Of a DNA stretch of 64,000 bases, positions 28,188-35,818 are shown one piece after another; the first letter of the stretch is position 1, and each line of letters begins with the position of its first letter. The DNA is from an uncultured Bacteroidales bacterium. Lineage in GTDB: Bacteria; Bacteroidota; Bacteroidia; Bacteroidales; UBA932. The translations under genes were made by a program, and so were the position numbers. Location of the stretch: the NCBI GenBank assembly GCA_934691625.1, contig CAKUTA010000005.1, positions 53,114 to 117,113 on the forward strand. The letters run 5' to 3'. The notes under the pieces were generated by a model. It ran no database searches and was not told where the DNA came from. It saw only the letters and a program-made list of their open reading frames with translations.

Positions 28188-28375
28188 GGTGAAAAAAAAG
28201 TTATAAAAAAATCCCGACGCTATTGTATATTAAATATATTTTACTTTTTATCGTTTACCGTTTCATCAAACAGAATTTTTATATTTATCTATAATTCAAT
28301 GCGTTACAAAATCAAATCCACGTTCGCAGCACGCCTGGGCGCATTTATAATTTATAATGATTATAAAATAGTAAA
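28188..28375. other. AT-rich intergenic stretch upstream of dnaA
   Basis: Very AT-rich between 28190 and 28310, with the palindromic TTATAATTTATAATGATTATAA near 28347-28368. Only weak DnaA-box resemblance is seen (TTATCTATA near 28285, two mismatches from TTATCCACA), far short of a cluster. No gene is seen. Confidence 0.4.
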
Positions 28376-28405
28376 TAAGCTGTCCGGCACATGCCGAACA
28401 GCTTA
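28376..28405 (-). terminator. Hairpin terminator downstream of the MCE-protein gene
   Basis: TAAGCTGT-C-CGGC, loop ACAT, GCCG-A-ACAGCTTA forms a 12-bp stem with one mismatch. On the minus strand it is followed by TTTACTATTTTATAAT, a T-rich but interrupted tail. It lies 52 bp past the MCE gene stop and should end the amiC-mce transcript before dnaA's promoter region. Confidence 0.6.
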
Positions 28406-28456
28406 AAAATGAACAATTTCTATATCTTATGGAGAGGGGCATCATGTCAGGAAATC

Positions 28457-29368
28457 CTACAGAAGCCGTATCCTCACATATTTTTTCGGGTTCTCCTCTA
28501 TTTTCTTGACAAGGCTGTCAATATCTTTCAGGACGCTGTCAAGCGACTCGTAAACTCTGCCGTCATTTGTGAGCTTCCCGATAGTTCCGTCCGGATCGTT
28601 AAGATTTCCTGCCAATGTCCTGAACGAATTGATAAGTCCCTCAATATCCGCATTCCCAAGCTGGGCGGCAGCGCTTCCTATACCGGTCATTGCCGAATCA
28701 GCTTTCTCACTTATCACGGCAAGCTTGTCCGAGACATTCTTCAGGTTCACGACAAGGGACTCGATATCCTCCGAATGCCCTGAAAGCACACCGGTCAGCT
28801 GCTCGGCATTATCAAGCGTCCTGTCAATATGGTTCATCGCGGAGCGCAAAGTGTTCTCATCAATGCCGGTCAGTACCCGGTCAAGAGCCGCACTGGCTGC
28901 GCTCAAGCTATCAAGTGCACTTGATGCCTTGACAATGAGCGGACCTATCAGATTCGTCAGCGAGCTGACCATGTCGGGAGCATAGGACGGTGCCAGTTCA
29001 TCGCCATCTTTCACCATGACATCAGATGTGCCGAGATCCAGGCGGATACCCTTGCCTCCCATCAGGTCCACGCTGTATATTGTCATCTTCGTGTCCGCAG
29101 GCACGGGGATCTTCTTCTGTATTGAGCATGTCACATCGAAGACACAGGTGGATGTGTTGTATTTCACATCTGAGACAGTACCGATTTTATATCCGCTGAT
29201 ATAGACCGGGTCTGATGCTACAAGGCCCTCCACATTGCTGTAATGAGAGTGTATATCCATCTCCTTTCCGAATATGTCCTCTCCCCGGAGGTAGTTCAGA
29301 ACACAGAACGATGCGATGAGAACCGATACCACGAATATGCCTATTCTTGTTTCTCTGCTGATTTTCAT
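28457..29368 (-). CDS. MCE-family (MlaD-like) lipid-transport protein
   Basis: A 303-residue protein with one N-terminal membrane helix (IGIFVVSVLIASFCVLNYLRG) and an MCE domain (about 37-115; HYSNVEGLVASDPVYISGYKIGTVSDV is the family opening). The C-terminal half is a long predicted alpha-helical, coiled-coil-like region (SALDSLSAASAALDRVLTG, NLKNVSDKLAVISEKADSA). Proteins of this type bind lipids and shuttle them between inner and outer membranes, usually with an ABC transporter (MlaEF) that is not in this window. It lies 10 bp after the amidase gene, so both envelope genes are co-transcribed, as is frequent in Bacteroidetes. A hairpin terminator follows. Confidence 0.87.
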   Translation of the reverse strand: MKISRETRIGIFVVSVLIASFCVLNYLRGEDIFGKEMDIHSHYSNVEGLVASDPVYISGYKIGTVSDVKYNTSTCVFDVTCSIQKKIPVPADTKMTIYSVDLMGGKGIRLDLGTSDVMVKDGDELAPSYAPDMVSSLTNLIGPLIVKASSALDSLSAASAALDRVLTGIDENTLRSAMNHIDRTLDNAEQLTGVLSGHSEDIESLVVNLKNVSDKLAVISEKADSAMTGIGSAAAQLGNADIEGLINSFRTLAGNLNDPDGTIGKLTNDGRVYESLDSVLKDIDSLVKKIEENPKKYVRIRLL

Positions 29369-29378
29369 ATCATTAAAT

Positions 29379-30527
29379 TTATTTTATCTGCTTGACGACT
29401 CCATTTTCCACTACTACAGGAAAGGAGCCAGGAAAAGATTTACGGAGCTTGCTATACTCCACCCTGGCAGCTTCCGATGTAGAGGATACACCTATAATAT
29501 ATTTATATATATTTCCGGACTTCACTCTCGACGGTACGTACCCCTTGAAGAACGGGTCATTGTCTTTCATTATCTTTCCCGAGGCTAGCACCTGGGTGCC
29601 ATAGATTTTCTTATCTGACGCCGCCCGGGCTGCACCCGATGAAGGTACGGAAGGTGATACCTTGCCTGTTTTCTGCGTTTCTTCCTGGACTCCGGCATTG
29701 ACGCTACCGTCATATCTCCTCTTGAACACTCCGAATGCACTAAAGATGTCCTCCGCTATCTTTTCCCTCCCCTCCTCAGATCTGAGGGCGACGAGATCTG
29801 TGGCATTGGACATGAAGCCGACCTCTATCAGAACTGCAGGCATCGCAGTCTTCCACAGCACGAAGAACGGATCCTGCCATATTCCGCGGCTGGTCCGCAT
29901 AGGGCCGGCCGCCATTGCCTTCTCCACATCCTGGGCGAACAGAAGGCTCTGCTCGAGGTGTGCATTCTGCATCAGGTTGAAGAATATGAAGGACTCAGGA
30001 TCTGAAGGGTCGAAGCCCTGATATTTCGTGGAGTAGTCGTCCTCTAGCATTATCACGGAGTTCTCGCGCTTGCAGACATCCATATTGTACGCAAACAGAT
30101 CCCTGTTTTTTTTCGATGACTGCCCGAGCACATGTATCGAGTATCCATTTGCAGCCGTGGATGATGCCGTATTGACATGTATGGAGATGAACAGATCCGC
30201 ATTATTCCTGTTGGCGATGTCAGCCCTGTCTCCAAGGGTGATGAACGTGTCGGTGGAGCGTGTCATGACCACCTTGACATCAGGATATGCGGCCTTTATC
30301 TTGTCAGACAGGCGTCTGGCGACATCCAGCGCGATGCGGCTCTCGTATGTTTTCCTGTCCTTGCTGACGCAGCCCGGGTCTGTGCCGCCATGACCGGCGT
30401 CAATGCAGACCGTCTTCAGTCCCAGCTTGCCACCGTCTGCGCATCTGCCGTTCCATGGAAACAGAAGCAATGCCAGCAGAGCGCCCAAGAAGGCAGCAAA
30501 TGCGATATGTGTTTGCGTATATTTCAA
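29379..30527 (-). CDS. N-acetylmuramoyl-L-alanine amidase (AmiC type) with C-terminal SPOR-like domain
   Basis: An exported zinc amidase of about 382 residues that cuts the bond between MurNAc and the stem peptide, needed for daughter-cell separation. Amidase_3 motifs: CIDAGHGGTDPGC, ESRIALDVA (Glu ligand), LFISIHVNTA and the catalytic Glu in VLIEVGFMSN. The last 75 residues (YGTQVLASGKIMKDNDPFFKG...VVVENGVVKQIK) resemble a SPOR peptidoglycan-binding domain. The start is inferred: the longest frame begins at 30623 and overlaps lptD, whereas a TTG at 30525-30527 gives a proper leader (MKYTQTHIAFAAFLGALLALLLF) and lies 23 nt after a TATTTTTG -7 box. Ten bases separate it from the MCE gene. Confidence 0.88.
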   Translation of the reverse strand: MKYTQTHIAFAAFLGALLALLLFPWNGRCADGGKLGLKTVCIDAGHGGTDPGCVSKDRKTYESRIALDVARRLSDKIKAAYPDVKVVMTRSTDTFITLGDRADIANRNNADLFISIHVNTASSTAANGYSIHVLGQSSKKNRDLFAYNMDVCKRENSVIMLEDDYSTKYQGFDPSDPESFIFFNLMQNAHLEQSLLFAQDVEKAMAAGPMRTSRGIWQDPFFVLWKTAMPAVLIEVGFMSNATDLVALRSEEGREKIAEDIFSAFGVFKRRYDGSVNAGVQEETQKTGKVSPSVPSSGAARAASDKKIYGTQVLASGKIMKDNDPFFKGYVPSRVKSGNIYKYIIGVSSTSEAARVEYSKLRKSFPGSFPVVVENGVVKQIK

Positions 30528-30550
30528 AATGGCGTTATATTTGTATTCTG

Positions 30551-30558
30551 CAAAAATA
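30551..30558 (-). promoter_or_regulatory. Candidate -7 box for the amidase gene
   Basis: TATTTTTG on the minus strand matches TAnnTTTG and lies 23 nt before the proposed TTG start codon, giving a short leader. It sits in the 66-bp gap between the divergent amidase and lptD starts. Confidence 0.45.
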
Positions 30559-30593
30559 AGAAATTTTGCGATAATACTTATAATTTCAGACAA

Positions 30594-33377
30594 TTGATAC
30601 GTTCTGACAATAAACGTAAGCATTTTCCGGATCAGGTCTGGCTGGCTGCCATCCTCCTGATTTTATTCATATCAATAGCGTTTCCTGGCATCTCGCAAGA
30701 TGGCAGGCGTCAGCGTCGTATCCCAAAACAGACTTTCAGCCAGGCTGTTGCATATAATAAGGATAGTGTACCTCCGATGACGGACTCACTACGTGCAGTC
30801 ATGGACTCCATACACCGTGCAGATTCTCTGTTCAAGATAGATTCTGCGGCATTGCAGAAGAAAAGCTCCCTGTCAAGACCTGCGTTCTCCACAGCCAAGG
30901 ATTCCGTGATAGAGGTGTTCTCGGACGGACAGCGCAAGATATTCTATTATGGCGACGTGACCGTAAAGTATGAAAACATGGAGTTGAGTGCTGACTATAT
31001 GGAGTATGACCTGAACACCGGAACTGTCTATGCAAGAGGCACATTAGATACCCTGACAGGAGAAATCAAGGGGCAGCCTGAGATGAAGGAGAGCGGCTCC
31101 ACGTACACGATGGATGAGCTGCGCTACAATTTCAACACCAGGAAAGCACGCATCACCAATATGATAACCCAGCAGCAGGAGGGGCTTCTGCATGGGCAGA
31201 ACATCAAGATGATGCCGGACAGATCCATCAACATCACTAAGGGACGGTATTCTGTCTGCGATCTGGAGCACCCGCATTATTATCTCGCCCTTACTGCAGC
31301 AAAGGTCATCACTAAACCTTCCCAGAAGACTGTCTTCGGCCCTGCGTATCCTGTAATCGAGGATGTGCCGCTTCCGATCGGGCTCCCTTTCGGATTCATT
31401 CCTAAGAGGCCGGACAGGGCTACCGGACTGCTCATGCCGACATTCGGTGAAGAGAATTCGCGAGGCTTCTATCTGAGGGATCTGGGAATGTATTTCGTGT
31501 TCGGAAACTATCTGGACCTCTCGATTACCGGTGACATATACACTCTAGGGTCGTGGGCAGTGAATGTGAATTCCAGGTACAAGGTGAACTATAAGTGCAA
31601 CGGAAATTTCTCGATGAACATGTCCAACGACCAGACCGGAGAACGTGGAAGCGCCGATTTCTTCCAGACCAGGAACTTCGGACTCAAGTGGTCTCACTCC
31701 CAGGATTCCAAGGCACATCCGGGGACGACATTCAGTGCTTCTGTGAACTTCTCCAGCCCGTCAAACAGCAGATACAATTCCACCTCTGTTTCCGACGCTC
31801 TGCAGAACCAGGCGTCATCATCCATTTCTTACTCAAAGAACTGGAACGGCAAGTTCAACTTATCAATCAACGCATTACATAGCCAGAACTCTAGAGACAG
31901 CTCTTATTCGTTCACATTGCCGAACCTCACTTTCTCCGTGACGAGATTCTATCCGTTCAAGAAAAAGAACCGTGTCGGCAAGGAAAAATTCTATGAGAAG
32001 TTCTCCCTCGGATACAATACGACTCTGCAGAACAAGATAAACTTCAAGTCGTCCGAATTCATGAAGGACGGTTTTATGGACAAGTTCCAGAATGGCATGA
32101 CGCATAATTTCCAGATCGGGCTTCCGAATTTTACACTAGCCAAGTATCTGAATTTCACACCAAGCGTGAGCTATGGACAGAACTGGTTCTTCAGGAAGAC
32201 CGATTATGAATATAATCCTGAGACGGACAAGGTGGAGTCTCATGACAATGGACAGTTCAGCACTTTCGGCATAAGCCAGACTTATTCGGGAAGCCTGTCC
32301 ATGAGCACGAGGCTGTATGGTATGTTCAATTTCGGAAAGGCTCATAAGATACAGGCAATCAGGCATGTGGTTTCGCCGTCGATGTCCTTCTCATTCAGTC
32401 CGGAGAAAGGTACATACGCCAACGGATACAGGACATTGACATATACGGACAGCAATGGCGACCTCAAGTCGTACGACTACAACATCTATAGCGGGCAGCT
32501 GTATTCTCCTCCAGGAAAAGGGAAGTCAGCGACGATGAGCCTGTCCATCGGCAATAACCTGGAAGCCAAGGTTCGTGACCTGCGGGACACTACCGGAGCC
32601 GGGGTTAAGAAAGTCAAGCTCATAGATCAGCTGAACCTGAGCACTGGCTACAATTTCCTGGCAGATTCATTGAACCTGAACAACATTGGAATCACGATGT
32701 CAACTTCGGTATTCGAAAAGATCGGAATAAGCGCGAATGCGAACTTCGATCCTTACGCCATTGACGAGAGGGGGCGCAAGATAAACAAGTTCAATGTGCA
32801 GACAATGGGCTGGAACAAGCCGCTGAGGCTGACAAATGCCAGTGCATCATTGTCTTACTCGTTGTCCGGCAAAGGTGCCATAAACGGAAACGATGGCTCC
32901 AAGACTGAGGCGGGAGGTGGTGACGGCACGCCGCAAAACAGTGCCGACTACTACAGAAGAATATATTATCATCCTATAACAGGGGAATATATTCCTGGAG
33001 GGTGGCTGTATTATACGAATCCGAATGTACCATGGTCGGTGAACATCAATTACTCGTTCTCGTACAGCAAGTCGTATCAATATACTAATGGTCAACTTAT
33101 TACCAATAACAGATACACTCAGACGCTTGGACTTTCCGGCAATGTCAAATTAACGCCGAAGCTTTCTCTGAATGCGACAACAGGATTTGACCTGATGGCG
33201 ATGAAGATGACTACGACGCAGCTCAGCGCATCGTACGACCTGCATTGCTTCAACATCCAGGTTTCCTGGGTTCCGACCGGAACATGGCAGTCATGGAGCT
33301 TCAGGATTGCAGCAAATGCGGCTGCGCTTTCAGATCTTCTCAAGTTCAAGAAGAGCACGAGCTACTGGGATAGATGA
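30594..33377 (+). CDS. lptD: LPS-assembly outer-membrane protein LptD
   Basis: A protein of about 927 residues that inserts lipopolysaccharide into the outer leaflet. After a hydrophobic leader (VWLAAILLILFISIAFPGISQ) comes an OstA-like periplasmic domain (IEVFSDGQRKIFYYGDVTVK, DYMEYDLNTGTVYARG, residues about 105-240), then a large barrel with the conserved FGFIPKRPDRATGLLMPTFGEENSRGFYLRDLGMYF entry and many aromatic strands. The frame is open back to 30177, but that part runs antisense through the amidase gene; the TTG at 30594 gives MIRSDNKRKHFPDQVW and fits the 66-bp divergent gap. No ATG lies at a sensible position, so a TTG start is likely. Bacteroidetes LptD proteins lack the E. coli-type cysteine pairs, and none is evident here. 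Confidence 0.88.
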   Translation: MIRSDNKRKHFPDQVWLAAILLILFISIAFPGISQDGRRQRRIPKQTFSQAVAYNKDSVPPMTDSLRAVMDSIHRADSLFKIDSAALQKKSSLSRPAFSTAKDSVIEVFSDGQRKIFYYGDVTVKYENMELSADYMEYDLNTGTVYARGTLDTLTGEIKGQPEMKESGSTYTMDELRYNFNTRKARITNMITQQQEGLLHGQNIKMMPDRSINITKGRYSVCDLEHPHYYLALTAAKVITKPSQKTVFGPAYPVIEDVPLPIGLPFGFIPKRPDRATGLLMPTFGEENSRGFYLRDLGMYFVFGNYLDLSITGDIYTLGSWAVNVNSRYKVNYKCNGNFSMNMSNDQTGERGSADFFQTRNFGLKWSHSQDSKAHPGTTFSASVNFSSPSNSRYNSTSVSDALQNQASSSISYSKNWNGKFNLSINALHSQNSRDSSYSFTLPNLTFSVTRFYPFKKKNRVGKEKFYEKFSLGYNTTLQNKINFKSSEFMKDGFMDKFQNGMTHNFQIGLPNFTLAKYLNFTPSVSYGQNWFFRKTDYEYNPETDKVESHDNGQFSTFGISQTYSGSLSMSTRLYGMFNFGKAHKIQAIRHVVSPSMSFSFSPEKGTYANGYRTLTYTDSNGDLKSYDYNIYSGQLYSPPGKGKSATMSLSIGNNLEAKVRDLRDTTGAGVKKVKLIDQLNLSTGYNFLADSLNLNNIGITMSTSVFEKIGISANANFDPYAIDERGRKINKFNVQTMGWNKPLRLTNASASLSYSLSGKGAINGNDGSKTEAGGGDGTPQNSADYYRRIYYHPITGEYIPGGWLYYTNPNVPWSVNINYSFSYSKSYQYTNGQLITNNRYTQTLGLSGNVKLTPKLSLNATTGFDLMAMKMTTTQLSASYDLHCFNIQVSWVPTGTWQSWSFRIAANAAALSDLLKFKKSTSYWDR

Positions 33378-33407
33378 TAATCTGATGAAGATTTTCGTCT
33401 ATGTCTC

Positions 33408-33437
33408 TTGTTTTTAAGGAAATATATCGTATATTTG
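33408..33437 (+). promoter_or_regulatory. Promoter of rho
   Basis: TTG (33408-33410), 19 nt, then TATATTTG (33430-33437): an essentially ideal Bacteroides-type promoter. Transcription from about 33444 gives a leader of roughly 135 nt before the rho ATG, unusually long for this window, and leaves room for leader-based autoregulation. Confidence 0.65.
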
Positions 33438-33579
33438 TGAAATCAACACGGAAATAATACCATTTCCCATCTGTTACTGAACTCTATCCCAGATGCATCA
33501 TCCTGGAAGCGGTTCGAATCACAAAATAAAAAGATTATTTATTATTGTACCTTGCGTACACAAAACACATTTTTCATAT

Positions 33580-35493
33580 ATGCCACACACTCTTAAAGAG
33601 CTGACATCAATGTCGGAAGAGCAGCTTAGAGCTCTTGGCAACGAACTGAATATAAAGAAGGCTAAGGATATGGATCTTATGGATCTGGGCTTTGCCATTC
33701 TGGATGAAGAAGCGAAGATCGCGTCCAAGATTCCGGATCCCGAACCGCCTCAGAAAAGGAAAAGAGGCCGTCCGCGCAAATCTGAAGTGGCGAATGCTGC
33801 CGCAGATATGCAGAAACAGATTGAGAAGCCAAAGGCCTCAGCGGAGGCCAAGCCTAAGGGAAAGCCTGGGCGTCCTGCGAAGAAGCAGCAGAACGAGGTG
33901 AAACCGGCAGACACGAAGCCTTCAGCACAACCAGCTGAAGATAGTAAGGCTCCAGAAGCAGTTCAGGCCCAGCCAACACAGAAGAAACGGGGCAGAAAGC
34001 CGAAGAACCAGGTTCAGGCACCTCAGCCAGAGCAGCCACGACCGGCAGCCACGACCGAGCCGGCGGGGACAGAAAGCAAGCAGACAGCTCCGGTACAGGC
34101 CAACGTTGCCGCTCAGGTTCAGACGCAGCATACAGCCCAGCAGCCGAAGGAGGAAATCGTATATGCTGACAGGCATAGCATAGTGCTTCCTCCGCTGCCA
34201 CCTAAGAAGAAGAAATTCAACAACAATAATAACAGTCAGAATACCAATGCTGCGCAGGTGCAGAACAATAATGCACAGAAGCCGCAGAATGGAGGGAACC
34301 AGGAGCAGCAGCGTCCTGCTCCAAGGCAGAAAATCGAGTTCGAGGGGACTGTACGCGCAACAGGAGTGCTTGAGATCATGCCTGACGGATACGGCTTCCT
34401 CCGCTCATCTGACTACAACTATCTGAATTCCCCTGATGATATCTATGTATCACAGAGCCAGATAAAGAACAATGCGCTCAAGAACGGCGATACGGTTACC
34501 GGCGAGATACGTCCTCCGAAGGAAGGTGACAAGTACTTCCCTCTCGTGAAGATTGATTTCATCAACGGGCGCACTCCAGAATTCATCCGTGACAGGGTTC
34601 CGTTCGATTTCCTTACACCGCTTTTCCCTGATGAGAAGTTCAATCTCCTGGGACATGGCCATGAGCGTGACCTGTCATGCCGGATTGTGGACATGTTCAC
34701 CCCGATAGGTAAGGGGCAGCGCGGCCTTATTGTGGCGCAACCAAAGACAGGTAAGACAGTCCTTCTGAAGTCAATAGCAAATGCTATTGCAGACAATCAT
34801 CCTGAGGTATATGAGATCGTACTCCTTATAGATGAGCGCCCCGAGGAGGTCACAGACATGAGCCGCAGCGTGAAGGCCGAAGTGGTGGCTTCTACATTCG
34901 ATGAGCCGGCAGAGCGGCATGTGAAAGTGGCTAACATGGTTCTGGAGAAAGCCCGCAGACTGGTGGAGTGTGGACATGATGTGGTTATCCTTCTGGATTC
35001 AATAACCCGTCTTGCACGTGCATACAATACTGTGCAGCCTGCATCAGGCAAGGTTTTGACAGGAGGCGTGGATGCCAACGCACTTCAGAAGCCTAAACGT
35101 TTCTTCGGTGCTGCACGTAATATCGAGGGCGGCGGCTCGCTGACAATTCTGGCTACTGCATTGACTGATACCGGCTCCAAGATGGATGATGTGATTTTCG
35201 AGGAGTTCAAGGGTACCGGTAACATGGAGCTTCAGCTGGACAGGACGCTTGCAAACAGGCGTATCTTCCCTGCTGTCAATGTGATTCTCTCCAGCACCAG
35301 GCGTGATGATCTCCTGTATTCACCTGACCAGGCGCAGCGCATCTGGATTCTCCGCAAGCTGCTTGCCGAGATGAATCCGACCGAGGCGATGAATTTCATG
35401 ATTCAGATCATGGACCAGTACCAGACCAATGAGGAGCTGCTTGACAACATGAACAAGGTTTCTCCGAAGGACGCCAAGAATTACGACTACTAG
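33580..35493 (+). CDS. rho: Transcription termination factor Rho with long disordered insert
   Basis: A 637-residue Rho, much longer than E. coli Rho (419). The N-terminal helix domain ([20 protein letters not shown]) is followed at about 45-270 by a low-complexity insert rich in Gln, Asn, Pro, Ala and Lys, with AT-hook-like motifs [16 protein letters not shown] and KRGRKPKN, and a poly-Asn tract ([11 protein letters not shown]). Then come the RNA-binding CSD ([21 protein letters not shown]) and the ATPase core with Walker A AQPKTGKT and [10 protein letters not shown]. Such inserts are typical of Bacteroidetes Rho and have been linked to phase separation in B. thetaiotaomicron. The frame extends to 33493, but the ATG at 33580 matches the family start. 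It has its own promoter and a strong terminator. Confidence 0.96.
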   Translation: MPHTLKELTSMSEEQLRALGNELNIKKAKDMDLMDLGFAILDEEAKIASKIPDPEPPQKRKRGRPRKSEVANAAADMQKQIEKPKASAEAKPKGKPGRPAKKQQNEVKPADTKPSAQPAEDSKAPEAVQAQPTQKKRGRKPKNQVQAPQPEQPRPAATTEPAGTESKQTAPVQANVAAQVQTQHTAQQPKEEIVYADRHSIVLPPLPPKKKKFNNNNNSQNTNAAQVQNNNAQKPQNGGNQEQQRPAPRQKIEFEGTVRATGVLEIMPDGYGFLRSSDYNYLNSPDDIYVSQSQIKNNALKNGDTVTGEIRPPKEGDKYFPLVKIDFINGRTPEFIRDRVPFDFLTPLFPDEKFNLLGHGHERDLSCRIVDMFTPIGKGQRGLIVAQPKTGKTVLLKSIANAIADNHPEVYEIVLLIDERPEEVTDMSRSVKAEVVASTFDEPAERHVKVANMVLEKARRLVECGHDVVILLDSITRLARAYNTVQPASGKVLTGGVDANALQKPKRFFGAARNIEGGGSLTILATALTDTGSKMDDVIFEEFKGTGNMELQLDRTLANRRIFPAVNVILSSTRRDDLLYSPDQAQRIWILRKLLAEMNPTEAMNFMIQIMDQYQTNEELLDNMNKVSPKDAKNYDY

Positions 35494-35520
35494 GCTGGTA
35501 TAGAGACATATAATACAAGG

Positions 35521-35559
35521 AAAACCCTCAGGTATCATCTTGATGCTCTGAGGGTTTTT
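35521..35559 (+). terminator. Intrinsic terminator of rho
   Basis: AAAACCCTCAG pairs with CTGAGGGTTTTT (11-bp stem), and the 16-nt middle contains a further ATCA/TGAT pairing. The 3' arm ends in TTTTT. It begins 27 bp past the rho stop. That rho itself ends in a strong intrinsic terminator avoids dependence on its own product. Confidence 0.85.
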
Positions 35560-35711
35560 CATTTGTATTCGGCGTTTTTTTTGTTTAACTTGCTGGTCGG
35601 TAATGATTTAGCGTTTTTCAAAATAGGGTATATGGCGATTTTTAAAAACGTTAAGATACTGATATTTAGCAGATTAACGTTTATTTATTTATTTTCTAGT
35701 CGCAAATACTT
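35560..35711. other. AT-rich spacer between rho terminator and structured element
   Basis: T-rich non-coding sequence containing several related GCGTTT/ACGTTA words (GGCGTTTTTTT, AGCGTTTTTC, AAACGTTAAG, TTAACGTTTA), which echo the arms of the adjacent structured element. No gene or clear hairpin is seen. Confidence 0.35.
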
Positions 35712-35817
35712 GCGTTTAACGCCCTGAAAGGTGGTCGCCCGCGACCTTATGAGCGGGTGGCAGGCGGAGCCTGACGGGACAAGGCCGAAAGGCCGAGCTT
35801 TTCAGAAAGTTAAACGC
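35712..35817. other. Structured imperfect palindrome with attC-like ends
   Basis: A 106-bp unit closed by GCGTTTAAC (35712-35720) and its perfect complement GTTAAACGC (35809-35817). Just inside, CTGAAAG (35724-35730) pairs with CTTTTCAG (35798-35805) leaving one unpaired base. The interior folds into three small hairpins: GGTCG/CGACC at 35733-35746, CAGGC/GCCTG at 35761-35773, and GGCC-GAAA-GGCC at 35783-35794. The outer boxes fit the integron attC pattern RYYYAAC ... GTTRRRY, and the inner pair with an extra base resembles L boxes with an extrahelical base. It is GC-rich in an AT-rich gap and ends one base from the carB stop. It could equally be a folded 3' UTR or a REP-like element. Confidence 0.5.
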
Positions 35818-35818
35818 G

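Noticed and set aside
28143..28456. Possible oriC next to dnaA
   Set aside because: The region is AT-rich but shows only one or two poor DnaA-box matches and no cluster; in Bacteroidales oriC is often not beside dnaA.
33508..33525. tRNA-like T-loop GGTTCGAATC upstream of rho
   Set aside because: The bases on either side (AAGCG and TCACA) do not pair into a T-stem, and no anticodon or acceptor stems surround it.
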